From contig JBMNNX010000361.1 in the NCBI GenBank assembly GCA_050942745.1, positions 1-5,625 on the forward strand: a stretch of DNA of 5,625 nt, given 5' to 3'. This document shows, one piece after another, positions 1-5,379 of the stretch. This stretch comes from UBA10939 sp050942745 (GTDB lineage Bacteria; Myxococcota; Myxococcia; Myxococcales; UBA5297). Position 1 is the first letter of the stretch. Each line of letters begins with the position of its first letter. The notes below the pieces were generated by a model. The model saw only the letters and a program-made list of their open reading frames with translations, did no database searches and was not told the DNA's origin. The position numbers and the translations under genes were made by a program.

Positions 1-678
1 CGCCCGCGCGGCCTTCCCCTCGGAGTCTCGCCGCAGCAAGACGCCGCCGCTGTAGCGATGCTGAGGACGGTGCCGGTCGGCCTCCTCGTCGGTGACCACC
101 GGCCCGGGAGCTGGCGGCGGGGAAGTCGGCGGCGGCCTCAGAGCCTCGTTTTCGCCGGAAGGTCGATGGAGTGTGGCGCCGGAGGCCGCCTCGCCTGGCG
201 GGGCCACCGAGCCCGCGTCGGCAGTCCCCTGCGAGGCCGGCCACTCGAGCGCGGGACTCTGCGGTTTGATCCGAACCCCACCGCTGTAGCGATGCTGCGG
301 CCGGGAGTCGGCCTTCGCGGCCGGAAACAGCGCTTCGCCCAGCGACTGGCTCTCCGCGCAGCCTTGGTTGAGCACGAGCGTCCCCGCAATCATCGACGCG
401 GCCCCGACGCGCACGAGCAGGCCGCGATACAGCTCGTAGAGCTGGGCCACGTCGGCGGGCAGTGTGCCCATCCGCGCGATCACCTTCTCGGCGCGCCGGT
501 GCACCTCGAGGAACGCGCCGCGGGAGCGATTGAGCAGGTGGCAGATGCCGAGCTTGAGCAGCGCCTTCAGGTCCTGCGGCTCGGCGGCCAGGTGCATCTC
601 GAAGGCGGCAATGGCCTCGTCAAAGCGGCGCTCGGCCATCAAGGCTTCGGCCTCGGAGAGGCGCGGCGATGTCTGCAT
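1..678 (-). CDS. TPR-like protein with hydrophobic segment and Pro-rich tail carrying a duplicated decapeptide (partial, 3' end off window)
   Basis: An open frame of 226 codons runs from an ATG at 678-676 to the left edge without a stop, so the C-terminus is missing. A GGGGA Shine-Dalgarno-like stretch lies 5 nt upstream of the ATG, and third codon positions are strongly GC. Residues about 6-50 resemble a tetratricopeptide helix pair (AEALMAERRFDEAIAAFE, then LAAEPQDLKALLKLGIC), and helix-like sequence continues to about 86. Residues 87-107 are a moderately hydrophobic stretch (VGAASMIAGTLVLNQGC) that looks like a membrane anchor or an internal signal-like segment. The rest is Pro/Ala/Gly-rich and low in complexity. 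It contains RPQHRYSGGV twice, at residues 126-135 and 204-213. I do not recognise the family. TPR parts usually bind proteins, so a cytoplasmic scaffold joined to an exported or modified tail is possible, but that is inference. It lies 81 bp downstream of the pyrophosphatase-like gene on the same strand. Confidence 0.72.
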   Translation of the reverse strand, partial: MQTSPRLSEAEALMAERRFDEAIAAFEMHLAAEPQDLKALLKLGICHLLNRSRGAFLEVHRRAEKVIARMGTLPADVAQLYELYRGLLVRVGAASMIAGTLVLNQGCAESQSLGEALFPAAKADSRPQHRYSGGVRIKPQSPALEWPASQGTADAGSVAPPGEAASGATLHRPSGENEALRPPPTSPPPAPGPVVTDEEADRHRPQHRYSGGVLLRRDSEGKAARA

Positions 679-703
679 GAGAGTCCCCGTCCGATTCGAT
701 TGT

Positions 704-713
704 GGCAATTGCC
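704..713. promoter_or_regulatory. 10-bp perfect palindrome upstream of the TPR-like gene
   Basis: GGCAATTGCC lies about 25 bp upstream of the ATG at 678, within a locally AT-richer island (about 691-723) in otherwise very GC-rich DNA. On the minus strand it contains TTGCCA, one mismatch from a -35 box, but no fitting -10 follows. It could be an operator or part of a promoter; this is only suggestive. Confidence 0.25.
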
Positions 714-759
714 GGGAATTCTACTCCCTGAGCCACGCCCCGCGAAGCTTGGCTCCGCT

Positions 760-1203
760 TCAGGCTCGCTCGGAGTCGCCCTCGTCGAGCAGCTCGACCC
801 CGTCGAAGCGGATGGCCCCCCTGCCCCGCCTCAACAGCTGAACGGCGCGCTTGAACGGCACGTAGATGCGAAAGAAGAGCTCCACCAGCGCCCGCTCGCG
901 CCGCCGCAGCCGATGCGGACTACAGATCAGCTTCAAGTCCTCGGTGCCGCCATCGACGAAACGCACGACCGCGCGCACCGGCAGCCGCACGCGGCTGCCG
1001 CGGGCCAGCCGCGGACCCAGGACGATGGCGTCAAGCCGGTCGCCGTCCCCGGCGAGCGTGCCGGGGACGGAGCCGTAGTTGTACGGGCTGGGCACCAGCG
1101 AGACGAAGTCGAGGCTCCCGTCGTCACGCCGCTTCACGAAGCTGCCGCGTGGCGTGTCGATGACGACCTCGACGATCCCGCCGAACCGCGTCCTGGGCTC
1201 CAT
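760..1203 (-). CDS. Divergent inorganic pyrophosphatase-family protein (147 aa)
   Basis: This resembles soluble family I inorganic pyrophosphatases, which hydrolyse cytoplasmic PPi to phosphate with Mg2+. The signature metal loop is clear: YNYGSVPGTL at residues 41-50, then DGDRLD at 53-58, whose Asp 53, 55 and 58 match the E. coli D65/D67/D70 ligands. FVDGGTEDLK at 82-91 supplies counterparts of D97, D102 and K104. Other conserved positions differ: Ser replaces the Tyr of the FYPxNYG motif, the Arg before it is not evident, and the N-terminal Glu/Lys/Glu set is only partly kept (Asp16, Lys24). At 147 aa it is shorter than the roughly 175-residue bacterial enzymes. A C-terminal ELFFRIY resembles the usual FFExYK helix, but without its Lys. 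The ATG at 1203-1201 is preferred; a GTG immediately upstream (1206) would add one residue. The ATG overlaps the frame-restored stop of the upstream gene by one base, which implies translational coupling. Family membership is fairly secure; catalytic activity is less so. Confidence 0.8.
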   Translation of the reverse strand: MEPRTRFGGIVEVVIDTPRGSFVKRRDDGSLDFVSLVPSPYNYGSVPGTLAGDGDRLDAIVLGPRLARGSRVRLPVRAVVRFVDGGTEDLKLICSPHRLRRRERALVELFFRIYVPFKRAVQLLRRGRGAIRFDGVELLDEGDSERA

Positions 1204-1310
1204 CACTGGCCGAACGCGTAGAGAACCTCATAGCCGTTGATGTAGACCGTGCCGTCGGCCCCGATGGCCGGCGACGAGTAGAGGGTGAAGTAGTTCGGTA
1301 GACGCCGACC
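1203..1310 (-). other. Frameshift zone and displaced C-terminal eighth propeller blade
   Basis: The main frame enters this stretch as LLWSAST and then becomes a basic, non-propeller tail ending at TGA 1230-1228. Starting at base 1292, the frame shifted by +1 reads YFTLYSSPAIGADGTVYIN followed by GYEVLYAFGQ, with a stop at 1205-1203. That is a canonical eighth repeat, correctly spaced from the preceding Trp. One surplus base (or two missing bases) between about 1310 and 1293 explains the break. The restored stop overlaps the next gene's ATG as TGATG. Confidence 0.9.
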
Positions 1311-4014
1311 ACAACAGCGTCCCGTCCGGCCGCAGGGCGTACATGTTCGAATAGCCGCCGCCGACGTAGATCGTCCCGTCGGCGCCGATCACCGGCGAGG
1401 ACCAGACCTCGTTGCCGATGTCGTAGACCCACTTGCGCGTGCCGTTGGGGTTGACCGCGTGCAGGTTGCCGTCGCCGCCGCCGACGTAGATCGTCCCGTC
1501 CTGCGCGACAGCGGGCGAAGAGTTGCTCTGCAAGCTGTAGGGCTGGCCCTTGTCGTAGCTCCACTTCAGGGTCCCGTTCGGCTGGAAGGCCAGCAGCGCC
1601 TCGTTGCTGCGGCTCACGTAGATGGTGCCGTCCTGGGCAATGGCGGCGTTGGAGTAGTCGTCGAATTGGTCGCCGCTCGAATAGCGCCACTTCTGCTGAC
1701 CGCTGGGGGTCACCGCGTAGAAGTTCCCATCGGTGTCGCCGATGTAGATCGTCCCGTCGGCGCCGATGGACGGCGAGCCCTCCGCGATGTAGCCGCCGGT
1801 CGAAAACTCCCAGCGCAGCGTGCCCTGCGGCGTCACCGCGACGAGCAGGTCGTCCATCGAGCCGATGTAGATCGTGCCGTCGGTGCCGATGGCGGGCGAC
1901 GACTCGGCCCAGCCAACGTAGAAGCGCCACTTGAGCCTGCCGTCGGGCCAGACAGCGTAGAGGTAGCCGTCGCCCGAGCCGAAATAGACGGTCCCGTCCG
2001 CGCCGATCGCGGGCGACGACACGACCCAATAGCCGGTCTGGTAGGTCCAGCGCACCGTGCCGTTGGCCGGGTTGATGGCGTAGAGCTTGTTGTCCGCCCC
2101 GCCCACGTAGATCGTCCCGTCGGCGGCCACGGCCGGGCTCGAGCTTCCGCCGCCGGTCGCCGCGGTCCAGCGCAGCGCCGAGGTCTGCGTCCCCACCACC
2201 GCGCTCTGCCCGGTGCGGCGCGAAGTGCCGCCCCACAGCGGCCAGGGCGAGCCAGGCTGCAGGCCCTGGCTCTGCGTCGTGCAGGTGAACCCGTCGCCGT
2301 CATACCCGGGCCGACAGGTGCAGGTGCGCGAGCCCGAAGTGTTCGTGCAGATCGCGTACTGGTGGCAGCCGCCGTTGTTCGTCGCGCACTCGTTGATGTC
2401 GTTGCAGGTCAGGCCGTCGCCGCTGAACCCGGGCTTGCAGGTGCAGGTGCGCCCGCCGACCGTGTTGGTACAGGTCGCGTTCGGGCTGCAGCCGCCGTTG
2501 TTGACAGCGCACTCGTCCGTGTCGCTGCAGTTGATGCCATCGCCGGTGTAGCCCGGCTTGCAGGTGCAGGTGCGCCCGCCGACCGTGTTGGTGCAGGTCG
2601 CGTTCGGGCTGCAGCCGCCGTTGTTCGTTGCGCACTCGTCGATGTCCGCGCAGGCTCCGCCAGCCAGAGTGTAGCCGGCGGCGCAGCCGCAGACGCCGCC
2701 GCTGCAGGCGGCGTTGGGATCGGCGCAGTCGTCGGCCGTGCGGCAGCCCTTGCCGGCAAGGCACCCAGCCAGACAGTCGCCGCCACAGTCCACGTCGGTC
2801 TCGCGCCCATTCTTCAGTCCGTCCGAGCAGCTCACGCAGAGCCCGCCGAAGCAGCTCCCGGAGGCGCAGTCGGTCGATGACCGGCAGTTCTGCCCGTCGA
2901 CACACTTGGTCGGGCAGGGACCGCCGCAGTCAACGTCGCCCTCGCCCTGGTTCTTGATGCGGTCGGTGCAGCTCGGCTCGGCACAGGTGCCCCCAACGCA
3001 GGTCTCCGAGAAGCAGTCCTCGTGCGTGCGGCACGAGCCGCCTATCCCGCAGCCGACGCAGCCGCCGCCGCAGTCGATGTCGGTCTCCATCCCGTCCTTG
3101 CTTCCGTTCGAGCAGGTCGGCGGCGCGGTGCAGACCCGGCCCTGGCAGAGCTGGCTCTCGCAGTCGGCGGGGCCATTACAGGCCTGCCCGAGCTCGCAGG
3201 GAGAGCAGCGGCCGCCACAGTCGACGTCGGTCTCGCTGCCGTCGCGGATGCCATTGGAGCAGGCGACGCAGCGGCCGAGCGCGCAGGTTCCCGAGGCGCA
3301 GTCGGCGTGCTCGCGGCAGGCCTTGCCGACGTCGCATCCCGCGCAGCTCCCGCCGCAGTCGATGTCGGTCTCGGCGCCGTCCTGGATTCCGTTCGCGCAG
3401 TTGGCGCAGAAGCCGCCGAGGCAGTTGCCCGAAGCGCAGTCCGACGAGGCGCCGCAGGTGCTGCCGTCGGCGCACTTCGCCGCGCACGGGCCACCGCAGT
3501 CGATGTCGCCCTCGCCCTGGTTCTTCGCGCCGTCGTTGCAGCTCGGGGCGGCGCAGACGCCGTTGTTGCAGGCGCCGGAAGCGCAGTCGGTGCCGACGAA
3601 GCAGGCCCTGCCGTCCATGCACGGCGTGCACCCTCCGCCGCAGTCGAGGTCGGTCTCACCGCCGTCGCGAACGCCGTTGAAGCAATCGGTGCAGGTGCCG
3701 CGGGCGCACGTGCCCGTCAGGCAGTCGAGATCCTGCGCGCACATGCGGCCGGCCGCGCACTTCGGACAGCCCCCGCCGCAGTCGACGTCGGTCTCGTTGC
3801 CGTCGCGCCTGGAGTTGCTGCAAGAGACCGCGAAGATGCACTGGCCCTGCTCCTCGTCGCAGAACCAACCCTCAAGACACTCGCCGCATGAGCCGCCGCA
3901 GCCGTCGTCCCCGCACGCTCTCTCCTCGCAGGAAGGCGAGCACGAGGGCTCGGGCTCGCTGCAGGCCACGAACAGAACAGTCAGCGACAACAGGAAGAGA
4001 ACGGATAGACGCAT
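1228..4014 (-). CDS. Large Cys-rich repeat / EGF / PQQ-like beta-propeller surface lipoprotein (928 aa as read, 3' end frameshifted)
   Basis: This is an exported, disulfide-rich surface protein, probably for binding rather than catalysis. Residues 1-18 (MRLSVLFLLSLTVLFVAC) look like a lipoprotein signal peptide with the acylated Cys at 18. A short CGDDGCGGSCGEC module follows at about 34-46. Residues 65 to about 440 hold eight repeats of 46-49 residues with the core DGxETDxDCGGxC; repeats 3 and 7 are a NQGEGDxDCGGPC variant. Three calcium-binding-type EGF modules follow, starting at DIDEC, DTDEC and DINEC (residues about 457-578). From about 590 there are PQQ-like propeller repeats with the core SSPAIGxDGTIYxG, each followed by a YAVxPxGxxxW strand. 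Seven are intact in this frame. The eighth is cut by a frameshift near residue 906, so the last ~22 residues as read are out of frame and the gene probably ends at 1203 (about 936 aa). Such architectures are common in Myxococcota; the ligand is unknown. The ATG at 4014 is supported by the signal peptide that follows it. Confidence 0.88.
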   Translation of the reverse strand: MRLSVLFLLSLTVLFVACSEPEPSCSPSCEERACGDDGCGGSCGECLEGWFCDEEQGQCIFAVSCSNSRRDGNETDVDCGGGCPKCAAGRMCAQDLDCLTGTCARGTCTDCFNGVRDGGETDLDCGGGCTPCMDGRACFVGTDCASGACNNGVCAAPSCNDGAKNQGEGDIDCGGPCAAKCADGSTCGASSDCASGNCLGGFCANCANGIQDGAETDIDCGGSCAGCDVGKACREHADCASGTCALGRCVACSNGIRDGSETDVDCGGRCSPCELGQACNGPADCESQLCQGRVCTAPPTCSNGSKDGMETDIDCGGGCVGCGIGGSCRTHEDCFSETCVGGTCAEPSCTDRIKNQGEGDVDCGGPCPTKCVDGQNCRSSTDCASGSCFGGLCVSCSDGLKNGRETDVDCGGDCLAGCLAGKGCRTADDCADPNAACSGGVCGCAAGYTLAGGACADIDECATNNGGCSPNATCTNTVGGRTCTCKPGYTGDGINCSDTDECAVNNGGCSPNATCTNTVGGRTCTCKPGFSGDGLTCNDINECATNNGGCHQYAICTNTSGSRTCTCRPGYDGDGFTCTTQSQGLQPGSPWPLWGGTSRRTGQSAVVGTQTSALRWTAATGGGSSSPAVAADGTIYVGGADNKLYAINPANGTVRWTYQTGYWVVSSPAIGADGTVYFGSGDGYLYAVWPDGRLKWRFYVGWAESSPAIGTDGTIYIGSMDDLLVAVTPQGTLRWEFSTGGYIAEGSPSIGADGTIYIGDTDGNFYAVTPSGQQKWRYSSGDQFDDYSNAAIAQDGTIYVSRSNEALLAFQPNGTLKWSYDKGQPYSLQSNSSPAVAQDGTIYVGGGDGNLHAVNPNGTRKWVYDIGNEVWSSPVIGADGTIYVGGGYSNMYALRPDGTLLWSASTELLHPLLVAGHRGRRHGLHQRL
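2281..2646 (-). repeat. Three tandem EGF-module coding repeats (about 123-bp period)
   Basis: These encode three successive calcium-binding EGF-like modules of about 41 residues, each with NNGGC near the start, a CTCKPG or CTCRPG turn and a final GDGxxC. The first two modules are nearly identical at DNA level: 2555-2625 and 2432-2502 match at 70 of 71 bases. The third (2281-2400) has diverged more, for example HQYAICTNTSGS instead of SPNATCTNTVGG. Confidence 0.88.
2700..3822 (-). repeat. Eight tandem Cys-rich coding repeats (46-49 codons each)
   Basis: Repeat starts fall at Cys 65, 111, 159, 206, 252, 301, 349 and 396 of the surface lipoprotein. Each holds C-N-G-x-(R/K)-D/N-G-x-E-T/G-D-x-DCGG-x-C, then further Cys pairs including DCASGxC and GxC. 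Repeats 3 and 7 share the NQGEGD/GGPCxxKC variant and are exactly 190 codons (570 bp) apart, which points to duplication of a four-repeat block. Confidence 0.88.
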
Positions 4015-4041
4015 GGGGCACCCCGAAAGTCGATGCCCAAC

Positions 4042-4070
4042 CTGATACCCGACGAACGCCCTTTCTGCAA
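4042..4070 (-). promoter_or_regulatory. Weak candidate sigma70-like promoter for the surface lipoprotein gene
   Basis: On the minus strand TTGCAG (4070-4065) and TATCAG (4047-4042) are separated by 17 bases, and the second box lies about 27 nt upstream of the ATG. The boxes match the E. coli consensus at only 3/6 and 4/6 positions, so this could be chance. No strong Shine-Dalgarno is visible before the ATG; the bases just upstream are GGGGTGCCCC. Confidence 0.22.
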
Positions 4071-4156
4071 AGCAAGCAGGCGACCGAAGCGCGCCAAGCG
4101 ATAGGGCTCCGCCCGCGGCCCGATCGACTCACCGCATTCACGCGCCCGAGAAGCGA

Positions 4157-4175
4157 GGCCGACCGTTGCGCGGCC
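4157..4175 (-). terminator. Weak candidate hairpin downstream of msrBA
   Basis: The arms GGCCG (4157-4161) and CGGCC (4171-4175) surround a 9-base loop, 12 bases past the msrBA stop codon. There is no T-tract after it on the minus strand, so an intrinsic terminator is only a possibility. The rest of the 4015-4186 intergenic stretch shows no ORF or RNA gene that I can support. Confidence 0.18.
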
Positions 4176-4186
4176 GGACCTTCACG

Positions 4187-5182
4187 TTACTCGCGCAGGT
4201 AGTGGCACGAGTAGCCGTGCGGATGCTTCTGCAAGTAGGCCTGGTGGTACTCCTCGGCCGGATAGAAGGTGCGCGCCGGCACTATCTCGGTGACGACCGG
4301 CCGCTTCCACTTGCCGGAGGCATCGACGCGCTGCTTGACGGCCTCGGCGGTGCGCCGCTGCTCCTCCGAGTGGAAGAAGATTGCCGAGCGGTACTGCGAG
4401 CCGACGTCGTTGCCCTGCCGGTTCACCGTCGTCGGGTCGTGCATGCGGAAGAAGTACTTCTCGAGTAGCTCCTCGTAGCTGATCACCGAAGGGTCGAAAG
4501 TGATCTCGATCGACTCCGCGTGGCCGGTGTCGCCGCGGGAGACGTCCCCGTAGGTCGGGTCCTCGGTCGTGCCGCCGGTATAGCCGACCCGCGTCGCGAG
4601 GACTCCGGGCACCTGCCGCAGGATCTCCTCCATGCCCCAGAAGCAGCCGCCCGCAAGCGTGGCGATCTCGCGGCGCGAGCCGCCCTTCTGCTTCTCGCGC
4701 TCATTCTCGGGCGCGGCGTTCGCCTCGCCCCCGCCCTTCGGCGCGCGTCCGAAGAGCGAGAGGTATCTCCCGTAGCCTTCCTCCTCGAGCTTGTCCACGG
4801 GCACGAAGCGCAGCGACGCAGAGTTGATGCAGTAGCGCAAGCCCGTCGGCTTGGGGCCGTCGGGGAAGACGTGCCCGAGGTGCGAGTGGCCGAGCTTCGA
4901 GTGGACCTCGATGCGCTTTGTCCCCGTGCGGAGGTCCTCGCGCTCGACGAGGTTGTCCTTCTCGAGCGGCCGCATGAAGCTCGGCCAGCCGGTGCCCGAG
5001 TCGTACTTGTCCGTCGAGCTGAAGAGCGGCTCGCCCGAGACCACATCGACGTAGATCCCCGGCTCCTTGTGATCCCAGTAGGCGTTGTGGAACGGCGGCT
5101 CCGTGCCCTCGTTGCAGACGACCTCGAACTGCTCGGGCGACAGCTTTTTCTTCAGCTCTTCTCTCGAAGGTCTCGAGCCCAT
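4187..5182 (-). CDS. msrBA: Bifunctional peptide methionine sulfoxide reductase, MsrB-MsrA fusion (331 aa)
   Basis: This enzyme repairs oxidised methionine: the N-terminal MsrB part reduces the R-epimer and the C-terminal MsrA part the S-epimer, usually recycled by thioredoxin. MsrB spans about 8-145: GTEPPF (26-31), SGTGWPSF (62-69), HLGHVFPDGP (101-110) and the catalytic Cys118 in RYCINSASLRF. The two CxxC zinc motifs of many MsrBs are replaced by D46/S49 and S95/G98, so this is the zinc-less form. A charged linker (about 145-170) leads to MsrA: catalytic Cys180 in GCFWG, then GHAE (220-223), DPTTVNRQGNDVGSQYRS (249-266), YPAEEYHQ (307-314) and a likely resolving Cys326 in GYSCHYLR. Both domains are full length. 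The ATG at 5182 is chosen because GAGGGA lies 5 nt upstream and the MsrB domain begins right after; the open frame further upstream is only repeat DNA. There is no signal peptide, so a cytoplasmic location is inferred. Confidence 0.96.
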   Translation of the reverse strand: MGSRPSREELKKKLSPEQFEVVCNEGTEPPFHNAYWDHKEPGIYVDVVSGEPLFSSTDKYDSGTGWPSFMRPLEKDNLVEREDLRTGTKRIEVHSKLGHSHLGHVFPDGPKPTGLRYCINSASLRFVPVDKLEEEGYGRYLSLFGRAPKGGGEANAAPENEREKQKGGSRREIATLAGGCFWGMEEILRQVPGVLATRVGYTGGTTEDPTYGDVSRGDTGHAESIEITFDPSVISYEELLEKYFFRMHDPTTVNRQGNDVGSQYRSAIFFHSEEQRRTAEAVKQRVDASGKWKRPVVTEIVPARTFYPAEEYHQAYLQKHPHGYSCHYLRE

Positions 5183-5187
5183 GGCTT

Positions 5188-5211
5188 TCCCTCGCCGCCC
5201 GGCGAGCGGGC
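5188..5211 (-). promoter_or_regulatory. msrBA ribosome binding site with overlapping alternative hairpins
   Basis: On the minus strand the Shine-Dalgarno GAGGGA occupies 5193-5188, 5 nt before the ATG. Its first three bases belong to the 3' arm of a 6-bp hairpin, CTCGCC (5206-5201), loop 5200-5197, GGCGAG (5196-5191). A second, mutually exclusive 5-bp hairpin, GCCCG (5211-5207) with CGGGC (5201-5197), would leave the site free. The ribosome binding site is convincing. The hairpins are exact but short, in GC-rich DNA, and regulation is speculative. Confidence 0.5.
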
Positions 5212-5291
5212 CGGTGACAGCCGCCGACGGCCAGGCGCGCCACGGCGGCCGGCCCCTCGCGGGCGCTCTCGTCCTAACAATCTGGGCTGCG

Positions 5292-5308
5292 GTTTCGATG
5301 CGCGAAAC
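5292..5308. repeat. Perfect 6-bp inverted repeat with 5-base spacer
   Basis: GTTTCG (5292-5297) and CGAAAC (5303-5308) flank ATGCG, about 110 bp upstream of the msrBA start codon. It is one of the few less GC-dominated inverted repeats in this spacer, and could be an operator or a minor hairpin. Function unknown. Confidence 0.35.
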
Positions 5309-5379
5309 GGTCGGACGATGCGAGGGCGGCGGACGGCTGGCCCTGAGTCGTACGCGTAGTTGGTCGAGCGGAGGCCGCT

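Larger units (their letters stand above)
5183..5379. other. Spacer/leader upstream of msrBA, no gene seen
   Basis: The open frames here are extensions of the msrBA frame or shadows on either strand; none resembles a known protein. It contains the msrBA ribosome binding site, a 17-bp inverted repeat at 5292-5308, and near 5362-5379 what may be a truncated remnant of the adjacent 61-bp repeat (TCGAGCGG and CCGCT motifs). The msrBA promoter should lie here, but I see no convincing -35/-10 pair. Confidence 0.5.

Noticed and set aside
730..761. Terminator after the pyrophosphatase-like gene (GAGCCA/TGGCTC and GAAGC/GCTTC arms)
   Set aside because: The stems are short, overlap each other and the stop codon, and have no T-tract on the minus strand.
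58..1221. A 387-codon open frame on the plus strand
   Set aside because: It runs antisense across both the pyrophosphatase-family gene and the TPR-like gene. It has no recognisable domain, and high-GC coding DNA routinely leaves the opposite strand open.
1285..1315. Programmed ribosomal frameshift
   Set aside because: There is no slippery heptamer, homopolymer run or stimulatory stem that I can identify; an indel error or recent mutation explains it more simply.
1124..2236. A 370-codon minus-strand frame, and plus-strand frames of several hundred codons over 1459-4045
   Set aside because: They lie inside the surface-protein gene in other frames. Their apparent repetitiveness is the shadow of the DNA encoding the propeller, EGF and Cys-rich repeats.
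1203..4014. PQQ-dependent dehydrogenase
   Set aside because: The propeller repeats are PQQ-like only in fold motif. They are fused to EGF and Cys-rich modules, and no quinoprotein catalytic residues can be identified; a binding or adhesion role is more likely.
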